Shown here in pieces: positions 8,026 through 16,593 of a stretch of DNA of 64,000 nt; the first letter of the stretch is position 1, and the number at the start of each line of letters is the position of its first letter. This DNA is from Methanoregula sp. Lineage in GTDB: Archaea; Halobacteriota; Methanomicrobia; Methanomicrobiales; Methanospirillaceae. Position numbers and translations under genes: made by a program. Below the pieces are notes generated by a model. The model saw only the letters and a list, made by a program, of their open reading frames with translations. It was not told where the DNA came from and ran no database searches. The stretch spans positions 1 through 64,000 of the forward strand of contig JAUYTV010000014.1 in the NCBI GenBank assembly GCA_030694985.1, in the 5' to 3' direction.

Positions 8026-8697
8026 TTAGAGCAGTCCCCGTTCCTTCATACTAAGGTAGCCGCTCTTTGTCACAATGATATGATCGATCAGCTGGATGCC
8101 GAGCAGCAGTCCCGCCTCCCGGAGCTGTGTTGTGATCGCAATATCCTGTGGGCTGGGTTCGAGCGAACCTGAAGGATGGTTATGCACGCAGATGATTGAT
8201 GCAGCCCGGTCGGTGATTGCATCCGCATAGACTTCTCTGGGGTGGACAAGGCTGTGGTTGAGCAGCCCTACGGTGATTACCCTGCTGTCAAGCACCTCGC
8301 CAGCGCCATTGAGGGTGATACAGATGAAATGCTCCTGTCGTTTCCCCCGCATTTCCACGATTATGGGGAGCGGGAGAATGTCCTGCGGTCTTGTCACTTT
8401 GAAACAGCCATCAGCGGGAGCGCAATAGCGTCTTCCGATCTCAAAGCATGCCATGATCTGGGCAGCCTTTGACGGGCCGATTCCCATGATGGAGGTGAGT
8501 TCATCGTACCGGATCAAGCCCTGACGATCCTTTTTGAGCCCACAGATCTCTTTTGCAATCTCACGGACATCCTTGTTCCGTGTGCCCCGGCCAAGGATCG
8601 ATTCGAAGAGTTCCTGATCGGTAAGTGAAGTCACTCCCTTTTTGGCAATCTTCTCGCGTGGCCTGTCCAGCTTTGGAACATCTTTCATCTTCTTCAT
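8026..8697 (-). CDS. radC: RadC/JAB-domain family protein
   Basis: The 223-residue protein has an N-terminal helix-hairpin-helix around residues 65-85 (SIMGIGPSKAAQI) and a C-terminal MPN+/JAMM metal site, HNHPSG at 172-177 with Asp185. This is the full RadC layout. The family is named for DNA repair, but its true role is unsettled; it is often linked to recombination and mobile elements. A second start three codons in is possible. No partner gene is adjacent. Confidence 0.92.
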   Translation of the reverse strand: MKKMKDVPKLDRPREKIAKKGVTSLTDQELFESILGRGTRNKDVREIAKEICGLKKDRQGLIRYDELTSIMGIGPSKAAQIMACFEIGRRYCAPADGCFKVTRPQDILPLPIIVEMRGKRQEHFICITLNGAGEVLDSRVITVGLLNHSLVHPREVYADAITDRAASIICVHNHPSGSLEPSPQDIAITTQLREAGLLLGIQLIDHIIVTKSGYLSMKERGLL

Positions 8698-8830
8698 TTT
8701 AAAAAACCTGGTAATGCAGGAAACAGCAGAGGGTGGTGATCCTGCAATGTGTCAGGGGTTCTTTTTTTTTTAAAAAGGAAAAACCTTTCTTATTTGTCGC
8801 TTTGAATCGTTTTGGATCTGCCGCATGAAG

Positions 8831-8839
8831 AATATTTAA
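8831..8839 (+). promoter_or_regulatory. TATA box for rubrerythrin
   Basis: aatatttaa sits about 28 bases before the ATGs at 8861 and 8867, a spacing that suggests a leaderless or near-leaderless transcript. Confidence 0.55.
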
Positions 8840-8866
8840 GACAGATTCCCGCTGTACCTTATGCTC

Positions 8867-9370
8867 ATGGCAACCATTGAGAATGCAAAAGAGGCATTTG
8901 CCGGTGAATCGCAGGCAAACCGGAAGTATCAGGCCTTTTCAGAAAAGGCCGCTGATGAGGGCTTTAAAAATATTGCAACCCTGTACAAAGCTGCTTCTGA
9001 AGCAGAAGCAATTCATGCAAAAAAGCTCTTGAAAGTGCTTGCTCTCATCGAGCCGACTGCAAAGAACCTTGAAGTGAGTATTGATGGAGAAACGCATGAG
9101 TTCACTCACATGTACCCGGATTTTATCAAGGCGGCAGAAGCCGAAGGGAGAAGTGACGCGCTGCTTGCATTTACCCATGCAATGAAAGCCGAGCAGGTGC
9201 ATGCAAACCTGTACAAAAAGGCACTCGATGCAGTGAAGGCGGGACACGATCTTGGACGGGAAAAGATCTTCCTCTGCCCGGTCTGCGGAAACATCGAGAT
9301 TGGAAAAGCGCCCGACAAGTGTCCGATCTGTGGTGTTTTTGGAAAACAGTTCCGGGAAATCACTCTATAA
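8867..9370 (+). CDS. Rubrerythrin
   Basis: The product is a ferritin-like diiron four-helix domain (EAFAGESQANRKY near the start, a second glutamate set in EAEAIHAKKLL, then HAMKAEQVHANLY). It is followed by a C-terminal rubredoxin-like FeS4 domain (CPVCGN ... CPICGV). It reduces H2O2 to water in the cytoplasm and protects anaerobes from oxygen. The ATG at 8867 (MATIENAKEAF) fits the family; an ATG at 8861 adds two residues. The 3' end overlaps the convergent LamG gene by 11 bases. Confidence 0.95.
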   Translation: MATIENAKEAFAGESQANRKYQAFSEKAADEGFKNIATLYKAASEAEAIHAKKLLKVLALIEPTAKNLEVSIDGETHEFTHMYPDFIKAAEAEGRSDALLAFTHAMKAEQVHANLYKKALDAVKAGHDLGREKIFLCPVCGNIEIGKAPDKCPICGVFGKQFREITL

Positions 9371-10703
9371 TATTTTCCTCTTCTTTACAGTCTTTATCTG
9401 CTTTCTCTTTTCTCCCCTCTTTTCTGCGCCTGTGAAGCCACACAACAACAACGATCAGGGCAATCAGGGTAGCCCACGATGCAGAGTAGATGATGATGAT
9501 CGGGTTTGCAAATACGTTCTGCGGAATAAATGACGGGGGCTGTACCGGTGGTCTGACACTCTCAAACCGGACGGCAACTCTTGCCGGGAAGCGCTCATTT
9601 CCATCGAAATAGCGAATAGATACTGTGGCATTCCCGGAGGGAATCACTCCTTCGGACGGTGCGTTGTTGGTGTTTGGAAATGCAATTGTCCGGGCAATCC
9701 TGCCGTGTTCATCGTCAATCTCGATATACCAGGCATCCGGGTTCGCTTTTGCATAGAGATCTCTGGCGTTTACAATCAGCTTTGAACCCGCAGGCAGGGT
9801 AACGGACCAGACGCCGGTTTCGGTTTTCTCGGAAAAAGAAAGTATTCGAACTACCGGTTCGCCATCCCCAAGATTGACAACTCCTGATGTCGGGTAGCAG
9901 ATCGCAGCCGTATCTCCGGTTTTTCCCGTAAACTGGGGTGCTACGAGTTCCTGCGAGCAGCTGAACCGGTCGTCCATCACTTGTCCATAGGTAAGAGCCC
10001 GCGGGTAAATCCTCACCTCATCGAGTCCGCCTTTTAAGTAATCCGAACATCCCGCATATGGCCCATCTCCGGTTCCGGCATCTGCACCGAGTATCACGTA
10101 ATTGGGATACTGGTAATGGATCAAACCTGAGGCATTCTGCTGGTTTCTCAGCACACCATCGAGATAGATCTTCGAGTTCTGCCCGTCATAGGTTCCCGTG
10201 ACCTGGTGCCACTGGTTCAAAGAGATGCCCTCGTGCTGCACAGGGATCTCCAGATCCCCATAGCCCTTGAGATTTACTGTCCACCAAAGGTCTCCACCGT
10301 CTCCAATTCCAAGCCGGTAACCCCCCTCATTATAGGATGAGATCAATGTCTGCGGGCGAAAAGAGTCTAGGTAAAACCATGCAGAAACGGTAATTGCCTT
10401 GTCCGGGTGGTTGCGGGAAGTATATGGGATGGCCACGTAACTGTTAATCCCGTTGAAAAGGATTGCACCGCCGCACCCGCCATTATTGATCCGCGATGCG
10501 CTGTGAAGCGTCCCGCCATTTCCATACCCTGAACCATCGAGAACATATGTGCCGCTGCCCTCATTAAAACTGAGGTACATGAAAGGATCTGTTGTGGTGT
10601 CCATCTGTACTGGTGCAGCCGACACCGCTCCTGCCATCAGCAGAAGGAACAAACAAAAAAGTGCCGGTACACGCAGTTCCTTTCTGCTCCACTTGGTGCT
10701 CAT
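9360..10703 (-). CDS. LamG-domain surface protein with C-terminal membrane anchor
   Basis: The 447-residue protein has a signal peptide (hydrophobic stretch at about 13-30, cleavage near VSAAP). A LamG/concanavalin-like jelly-roll domain covers about 40-245 (ITVSAWFYLD, WHQVTGTYDG, KIYLDG, DEVRIYPRALT). A second beta-rich region follows, then one membrane helix and a charged cytoplasmic tail (HRRRKEGRKEK). LamG domains bind carbohydrates or proteins at the cell surface. The ligand is unknown. It is divergent from the glutaredoxin-thioredoxin reductase gene. Confidence 0.85.
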   Translation of the reverse strand: MSTKWSRKELRVPALFCLFLLLMAGAVSAAPVQMDTTTDPFMYLSFNEGSGTYVLDGSGYGNGGTLHSASRINNGGCGGAILFNGINSYVAIPYTSRNHPDKAITVSAWFYLDSFRPQTLISSYNEGGYRLGIGDGGDLWWTVNLKGYGDLEIPVQHEGISLNQWHQVTGTYDGQNSKIYLDGVLRNQQNASGLIHYQYPNYVILGADAGTGDGPYAGCSDYLKGGLDEVRIYPRALTYGQVMDDRFSCSQELVAPQFTGKTGDTAAICYPTSGVVNLGDGEPVVRILSFSEKTETGVWSVTLPAGSKLIVNARDLYAKANPDAWYIEIDDEHGRIARTIAFPNTNNAPSEGVIPSGNATVSIRYFDGNERFPARVAVRFESVRPPVQPPSFIPQNVFANPIIIIYSASWATLIALIVVVVWLHRRRKEGRKEKADKDCKEEENIIE

Positions 10704-10784
10704 GGTATGCTATCAGAGGTTTATGGGGCTCATGGAAAAAGAATATTGCTATCGGTATGTAAAAGATGGGCTTACCCGTGTCCA

Positions 10785-10795
10785 TAAATTTATAT
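10785..10795 (+). promoter_or_regulatory. TATA box for the Grx-TrxR fusion
   Basis: The AT-rich box aaatttatat lies about 27 bases before the ATG at 10821, so the transcript would start at or next to the start codon. Confidence 0.5.
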
Positions 10796-10820
10796 GAAGT
10801 CAGCACGATTCTAAAAAACG

Positions 10821-11978
10821 ATGACCAGAGTTACTGTTTATTCCACGCAAAACTGCCCTTACTGCCGGATGGCAAAGGCCTTTTTAGAAAAGCACAATGT
10901 CCCATACGAGAGTCTCGATGTTGGCAATGATACTGTAGCTGCACAGAAGATGATCGAACTCACCGGCCAGCGCGGTGTGCCAGTGATCATGGTTGATGAT
11001 GAGGTGATTGTAGGTTTTGATTCAGATCGACTCAATGAACTCTTTGGAAAACCCACAACCGGTGAGAGTTATGATGTGGTGATTGTCGGCGCCGGGCCGG
11101 CCGGGCTCACTGCCGGGGTTTACTGTGCAAGAAAGATGTTAAACACGATCATCGTCAGCGAAAATATCGGTGGGCAGGCGCTGGAATCATGGGCGATAGA
11201 GAACTACATGGGCTACCGGATGATTGCCGGTGAAGACTTAATGAAAAAGTTTGAAGAGCAGGTCAGGACGCTCAATATCCGGCTCGAACTCGATAAAGTG
11301 AGTGCAATAACAAAGGATGATGGCCTTTTTACCATCAGCACATCTTCCGGAAACACGTTAAAGGCAAAGGCTGTCATCCTCACGCAGGGCAACCGGCCGA
11401 GAAAATTGGGTGTGGCAAACGAAGAGCAGTATCTCGGGCGCGGGCTCTCAATCTGCTCTACCTGTGACGGTCCGCTCTATAAAGGAAAACAGGTTGCGGT
11501 GGTCGGAGGAGGCAACTCTGCACTCCAGACGGCTGTCGAGATGAGCGATATCGCAAAGTCAGTCAGCCTGATCGTGCGCAGCACAATAAGGGCAGATCCT
11601 GTGTACATGGAGAAACTCAAAGAAAAAAAGAATATCACTATGTACACGGGCTCTCATGTATCTGCCCTGCATGGCGAGAAGTTCCTCTCGGGCATCACGA
11701 TCAGGGATGAGCAGGGAAAAGAGCAGGATCTCGATCTCGATGGGGTTTTTATTGAGATTGGCTGGCTGCCAAACACCGATATGGTGGAGAATCTTGTGAA
11801 GCTTAACGGGAAAAAAGAGATCATCATAGACATCAATGGCCACACCAGCATCCCCGGCATCTATGCTGCAGGAGATGTGACTTCTGTAAAGAGCAAACAG
11901 ATTGTCATTGCGTCAGGAGATGGGGCAAAGGCTGCGCTAGAAGCGTTTGAGTATATCCTGAAATCACCATCTGCGTAA
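10821..11978 (+). CDS. Glutaredoxin-thioredoxin reductase (AhpF-like) fusion
   Basis: Residues 1-80 are a glutaredoxin domain with CPYC at 12-15. Residues from about 88 are a flavin disulfide reductase with FAD motif GAGPAGLTAG, redox pair CSTC at 212-215 followed by DG, a dinucleotide motif GGGNSALQTA, and GIYAAGDVT near the end. The NADPH-recognition HRRxxxR signature is absent. The C-terminal KQIVIASGDGAKAAL resembles AhpF, so NADH or another donor is likely. The fusion can pass electrons from the flavin to its own glutaredoxin and on to peroxiredoxin-type targets, which is inference from the architecture and nearby genes. Confidence 0.9.
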   Translation: MTRVTVYSTQNCPYCRMAKAFLEKHNVPYESLDVGNDTVAAQKMIELTGQRGVPVIMVDDEVIVGFDSDRLNELFGKPTTGESYDVVIVGAGPAGLTAGVYCARKMLNTIIVSENIGGQALESWAIENYMGYRMIAGEDLMKKFEEQVRTLNIRLELDKVSAITKDDGLFTISTSSGNTLKAKAVILTQGNRPRKLGVANEEQYLGRGLSICSTCDGPLYKGKQVAVVGGGNSALQTAVEMSDIAKSVSLIVRSTIRADPVYMEKLKEKKNITMYTGSHVSALHGEKFLSGITIRDEQGKEQDLDLDGVFIEIGWLPNTDMVENLVKLNGKKEIIIDINGHTSIPGIYAAGDVTSVKSKQIVIASGDGAKAALEAFEYILKSPSA

Positions 11979-12032
11979 CAAAAATTTTTTTGAACGTATG
12001 GCTCGTTCCTGATCCTATGGGTTTAAGGACGA

Positions 12033-13508
12033 TCACGCTGCTTGTGGAGTACCTTTCAACCGGTCCTTCTCCTTATACCCTTCGAGCAGCACTGTTGAGA
12101 TGTTCTTGACCGGTTTATCGGTATGCCCGGCGATGTGGAACTCGCAGAACGGGCAGGAGGTGATCACAACTTCAGCTCCCGTCTTTTTGATCTCTTCGCC
12201 ACGGCGGCTGCCAAGGGCTGCTGCCTCATCCGGGTTCCCTGATCGGACACCCCCTCCGGAACCGCAGCAGATGGATGGCATCTCAACGATGTCGACCACC
12301 TGCCGGATCAGGTTCCGGGGCAGATCCTTTATTCCCTGTCCTCTCATGAGGTGGCAGGGATCGTGATACGTAGCTTTGATGGGCAGGTGTGCAGGAGGTT
12401 CGATGCCGTATTTCGTGAGCACTTCTGAGATGTCCATAACCTTGAACGGTGTTTTGTAATCGTTTTTCAGCGTTGAACCACATCCGGCACACATGGTCAT
12501 GACCGTGTCGATGCCCCGGAACCGGAACGCGTCCATATTTCGTTTTTTCAGCGTGTCGAGAAATGCCAGCTGTCCCGTCCGTATAAGCGGGGAACCGCAA
12601 CAGACCTGTTCCCGGGGGATGATGACCTTGATTCCATTTCGTTTCAGTACCTCGATGGCATCCATTGCTGTCCGAGGCAGGCGCACGCTATACATACAGC
12701 CGACAAAGAACCCGACGGTCGCTCGAACCGGGCCCTCCGGTTCAACCATATTTGCGCCAAGGATTTCTGCTAACGTCGGTCCCGTCCGGGCCACCGATCG
12801 CCCGGTATCCCTGACAAGAACTGCTACCTCCTGGTGCCGGGGCAGCGTAAAACCCCGCTGGTTTGCCTGTGCCCGGAGTTTCTCGATAGCCTTTGAGGGG
12901 ATCTCGATCTCTTTCGGGCAGACCTTCCAGCAGGCCTGGCAGGTGGTGCAGGTGAACAACCCGTCCCTGATTGCATCTGAGATCCGGTCCCCGCCATCAC
13001 GCGGGTCAAGGGCAAGGCGCATCTGCTGCCGCATTGCGGTAGGGCCAAGGAACTTTGTCACGTCCACGGCAGGACATACCGAAACGCAGGCAAGGCATTC
13101 GATGCAGTCCTTTAACGGCTTCATTGCATCGATCTCGGATTTCCTCGGGAGTTTTGTTTTTGCATGTTCGACCGGCTGGAGGAATGCGATTGCCTCTAAA
13201 GTGGGCAGGAGATCGACTACGAGATCTTTTTTCACCGGCAGGTTGATGGGCTCAACTGTGATGCCGTCCTTTGCTTCTTCCATGCAGGCGAGTACAGGTT
13301 CCCCGTTGACGCGAACCGCACAGCTCCCGCACTGGCCTGAAGCGCAGGAGTAACGGTACGAGAGGGACGGATCGAGAGTATCATGAATCGCGTGGAGCAC
13401 GTTCAGGACGCGGGCACCGTCATTGATTTTCACGGTGTAACTCTCAAAATGTGCAGCCTCATCCTTATCCGGGTTGAACCTGCTGATCCGGACGGTCAGT
13501 TCTTTCAT
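12033..13508 (-). CDS. tfrB: CoM/CoB-dependent fumarate reductase subunit B (TfrB)
   Basis: The 491-residue protein starts with a 2Fe-2S ferredoxin domain (CASGQCGSC). Two 4Fe-4S motifs follow (CIECLACVSVCP, CTTCQACWKVCP). The C-terminal half is HdrB-like with two CCG boxes (CCGSP and CCGSGGG). This combination is specific to thiol:fumarate reductase, which oxidises coenzyme M and coenzyme B to the heterodisulfide while reducing fumarate for biosynthesis. The ATG at 13508 overlaps the tfrA stop by four bases, so the two are translationally coupled. Confidence 0.93.
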   Translation of the reverse strand: MKELTVRISRFNPDKDEAAHFESYTVKINDGARVLNVLHAIHDTLDPSLSYRYSCASGQCGSCAVRVNGEPVLACMEEAKDGITVEPINLPVKKDLVVDLLPTLEAIAFLQPVEHAKTKLPRKSEIDAMKPLKDCIECLACVSVCPAVDVTKFLGPTAMRQQMRLALDPRDGGDRISDAIRDGLFTCTTCQACWKVCPKEIEIPSKAIEKLRAQANQRGFTLPRHQEVAVLVRDTGRSVARTGPTLAEILGANMVEPEGPVRATVGFFVGCMYSVRLPRTAMDAIEVLKRNGIKVIIPREQVCCGSPLIRTGQLAFLDTLKKRNMDAFRFRGIDTVMTMCAGCGSTLKNDYKTPFKVMDISEVLTKYGIEPPAHLPIKATYHDPCHLMRGQGIKDLPRNLIRQVVDIVEMPSICCGSGGGVRSGNPDEAAALGSRRGEEIKKTGAEVVITSCPFCEFHIAGHTDKPVKNISTVLLEGYKEKDRLKGTPQAA

Positions 13509-15133
13509 GCGCCCGCCTCCTTTCGCTCGACACCTTCACGGGACTGCGAGATATACGTGTGGCCAAACGGTGAGTGCTGGGAATCGAATGGTTGCTGCAC
13601 ATCCCTGCGTACATGGGCGCCCCGGGACTCCTCGCGGGTGAGTGCGCTGCGGCAGATCAAAGATGCGGTCAGGCACATATTCTGGAGTATGCAGCACTCC
13701 GCAAGGTTCTGGGCTGAACCCGCCTTTATTTTTACTGAGGAGAGATGAGCGATGGTCTTTAAGGTATTCTGCAGATCGGCAGCAGTGCGGAATATGCCGG
13801 CCCCCTTCCACATCATCTTCTGGAGCTGCACCCGCACTTTGGCCGGATTCTCGTCCCCTTCAGGGAACGCTGCAAGCCGGTCCTGCTGCCCCTCAACCTG
13901 CATCAGGTCAATGGTCTTTTTTCTTTTTCTGGCCTTGCCTGCCATCTCTCCGGCTCTCCGGCCAAATACCTGAGTCTCAGCAAGGGCATTGCCGCCAAGC
14001 CGGTTTGCCCCATGCACGCCTCCCGATACCTCACCACAGGCAAAGAGCCCGGGCAGTGTGGTCCGACACTCCGGTGTGATCCTTAAGCCCCCCATAATGT
14101 GGTGCGCGGTGGGGGCAACTTCCATGGGCTGGACTCTTATGTCAACGCCGAACTTTAGGAATTGTTCGAGCATCACGGGCAGGCGGCTCTCGATCTGTTC
14201 TTTAGGAAGATGTGTCACATCGAGAAAAACCCCGCCATTTTTCGTTCCACGGCCACTCATGACCTCTGTTGCAATCGCACGTGCAACCACATCCCGGGTG
14301 GAAAGTTCCATGCGCTCGGGATCGTACTGCTTCATGAACCGTTCACCGATGCTGTTTATGAGTAAGCCACCTTCACCCCGGACCGCTTCAGTTACGAGCC
14401 TCCCGCGGGCATCGTACGGAAAGACTGCGCCTGTAGGGTGGAACTGGACCATCTCCATATCGATAAGTTCTGCGCCCGCCCTGTACCCGATCGCATACCC
14501 ATCTCCGGTACCGCTCGATGAATTGGTGGAGATATCATAGACTTTTGTCCCGCCTCCAGTGGCAAGGATGGTACTGTCTGCGGTCAGGAGGATAAACCGG
14601 CCCTTCTCGTCCAGGGCCATCGCTCCGCACACCGTTTCGCCATCCATCAGCAGATCGATGACTGTATATTCCTGCATCAGCGAAACCTTCGTCCCATCGA
14701 GTCGCTCGACAAGAGTGGTCATCATCTCGTGGCCGGTCCGGTCTCCGGCATAGCAGGTGCGCGGGAACCGCTGGCCACCAAACGGACGCTGCGCGATCTC
14801 GTCTGTATCGTTGACATCGAATACCGCACCCCATTTCACGAGATCCCCCATTCGCAATGGGGCCTCGTTAGCAAGAATCCGCACAAGTTCGGGATCATTG
14901 AGATATGCCCCACCTTTCAGGGTATCTTCGATATGAATTCCGCAGGAATCCGCTTCCCGCATGACCGCATTATATCCACCTTCTGCCATCGTGGTGCACC
15001 CGCCTTTTCCCACGATGGTTTTTGACACCAGAACTGTATCGCCGTGCTGCGAAGCTTCTATGGCCGCCCGAACACCTGCTCCGCCGCTCCCGATCACCAG
15101 CACATGGCAGTCCACTACGTCATCTGCAAGCAT
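13505..15133 (-). CDS. tfrA: CoM/CoB-dependent fumarate reductase flavoprotein subunit A (TfrA)
   Basis: The 542-residue flavoprotein belongs to the succinate dehydrogenase/fumarate reductase family. Visible motifs are the FAD site VIGSGGAGVRAAIEA, the active-site region QFHPTG, EAVRGEGG and the C-terminal helical domain. It is the fumarate-reducing subunit paired with TfrB. A TATA box lies about 30 bases upstream and is shared with the divergent aspartate kinase gene. Confidence 0.93.
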   Translation of the reverse strand: MLADDVVDCHVLVIGSGGAGVRAAIEASQHGDTVLVSKTIVGKGGCTTMAEGGYNAVMREADSCGIHIEDTLKGGAYLNDPELVRILANEAPLRMGDLVKWGAVFDVNDTDEIAQRPFGGQRFPRTCYAGDRTGHEMMTTLVERLDGTKVSLMQEYTVIDLLMDGETVCGAMALDEKGRFILLTADSTILATGGGTKVYDISTNSSSGTGDGYAIGYRAGAELIDMEMVQFHPTGAVFPYDARGRLVTEAVRGEGGLLINSIGERFMKQYDPERMELSTRDVVARAIATEVMSGRGTKNGGVFLDVTHLPKEQIESRLPVMLEQFLKFGVDIRVQPMEVAPTAHHIMGGLRITPECRTTLPGLFACGEVSGGVHGANRLGGNALAETQVFGRRAGEMAGKARKRKKTIDLMQVEGQQDRLAAFPEGDENPAKVRVQLQKMMWKGAGIFRTAADLQNTLKTIAHLSSVKIKAGSAQNLAECCILQNMCLTASLICRSALTREESRGAHVRRDVQQPFDSQHSPFGHTYISQSREGVERKEAGA

Positions 15134-15157
15134 CTTATTATTCTGTGCGTCGTATAG

Positions 15158-15170
15158 TTACATAAATAGC
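15158..15170. promoter_or_regulatory. Shared AT box between divergent tfrA and lysC
   Basis: The stretch around 15160-15168 (acataaata) reads as a TATA box on both strands. It lies about 28-30 bases from the starts of lysC (15193) and tfrA (15133), so the two promoters must overlap. Confidence 0.5.
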
Positions 15171-15192
15171 ATAGCAAAAGCGTGAGATAACA

Positions 15193-16593
15193 ATGAGATT
15201 TTTAATGAAATTTGGCGGGACATCCGTTGCAGATGCCCAGTGCATAAAACGCGTTGTGGACATTCTTGAGCAGCACCATAAAGCCGGCGATGAACTCGCA
15301 GTTGTCGTATCTGCACAGCGCGGGGTGACTGACCAGCTCATAGAGATTGCCACAAAACTCCCGACAGCAAAGGATGATACCGCAATTGCTCCGCTTATTC
15401 AGGCGCTCAGCAAGCGGCACATGAACACGCTTGAAGGCGCTGCACCGGAAAATATCGCCGAAGTGGGGGCAGCTATCGAGGACCAGTTAATCAAGCTCCA
15501 GAATATTCTTTTTGCCATCTATAACCTGCGGGAACTCACTCCCCGTTCAAGGGACTATATCATATCCTTTGGTGAGCGACTGCTTGCACCCATCCTCGCA
15601 GCTGCAATCCGAGAGCGTAACATCCCCTCAACGGCAATGGACGGTTGCGAAGCGGGGATTCTTACTACACCCCAGCACGGGGAATCCACGGCACTACAGG
15701 AGAGCGATGACCGGATAAAAAGAAAGATCGGGCTGATTCTCGCAAAGCAGATCCCGGTGATCATGGGGTTCATGGGCTGCTCCAGTGAAGGGATTCTCAC
15801 CACGCTTGGGCGGAGTGGTTCGGACTATTCCGCATCAATTCTTGGCGCAGGGATCGATGCAGATGAGATCTGGATCTGGACCGATGTGGACGGTATCATG
15901 ACCTGCGATCCACGGGTGATCAATGATGCCCGTGTGATGCATTCCCTTTCGTATCTTGAGGTGATGGAGCTTTCCTACTTTGGTGCGAAAGTGATGCACC
16001 CGCGTTCGATCGAACCAGCGATGCGCAAGAATATACTTGTGCGGGTAAAAAATACGTTCAACCCTTCGCATCCTGGCACCGTGATCGTAAGAAACGGCCA
16101 GCGGGACAATCGCGTAGTCAAGGCGCTCACCTATATCGACAAAGTTGCTGCCATCAACATCAACGGAGCCCAGATGATCGGCAGACCGGGTGTGGCAAAG
16201 GCGATCTTTACCATATTAGCGGATCACGAGGTAAATGTGATGATGATCTCGCAGGGATCATCGGAAGCAAACATCTCATTGATTGTAGATGAGCCCCATC
16301 TTTTTGCAGCAGTCAATGCGCTCGCCGTTCTGGTGAAGCAGGGGATAGTGCGCGAAGTTTCCCATAACCACGATGTCTGTGCTGTGGCAGTTGTCGGTGC
16401 CGGTATGGCAGGAGCGCCAGGCACCGGTGGCAGGATATTTACATCTCTAGGAGCTGCGGGAGTGAATGTGATGATGATCTCGCAGGGTTCATCGGAAGCA
16501 AATATCTCGTTTGTCGTGAGCCAGAATGACGGACCCCGTGCGGTGCGGGTGCTCCACGATGAATTCCAGTTGTCGGAGGAACCGGATGAGTAA
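15193..16593 (+). CDS. lysC: Aspartate kinase with two ACT domains
   Basis: The 466-residue enzyme phosphorylates aspartate, the first step to lysine, threonine and methionine. The N-terminal KFGGTS motif, the kinase core to about residue 305 and two C-terminal ACT domains are visible. Each ACT domain contains NVMMISQGSSEANIS, so feedback control by an amino acid is likely. It shares a promoter region with tfrA and overlaps purM by eight bases. Confidence 0.95.
   Translation: MRFLMKFGGTSVADAQCIKRVVDILEQHHKAGDELAVVVSAQRGVTDQLIEIATKLPTAKDDTAIAPLIQALSKRHMNTLEGAAPENIAEVGAAIEDQLIKLQNILFAIYNLRELTPRSRDYIISFGERLLAPILAAAIRERNIPSTAMDGCEAGILTTPQHGESTALQESDDRIKRKIGLILAKQIPVIMGFMGCSSEGILTTLGRSGSDYSASILGAGIDADEIWIWTDVDGIMTCDPRVINDARVMHSLSYLEVMELSYFGAKVMHPRSIEPAMRKNILVRVKNTFNPSHPGTVIVRNGQRDNRVVKALTYIDKVAAININGAQMIGRPGVAKAIFTILADHEVNVMMISQGSSEANISLIVDEPHLFAAVNALAVLVKQGIVREVSHNHDVCAVAVVGAGMAGAPGTGGRIFTSLGAAGVNVMMISQGSSEANISFVVSQNDGPRAVRVLHDEFQLSEEPDE
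16234..16508 (+). repeat. 44-bp direct repeat inside the ACT domains of lysC
   Basis: Bases 16234-16277 and 16465-16508 match at 42 of 44 positions by eye. Both encode the same ACT-domain segment. This is far closer than the rest of the two domains. Confidence 0.85.
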
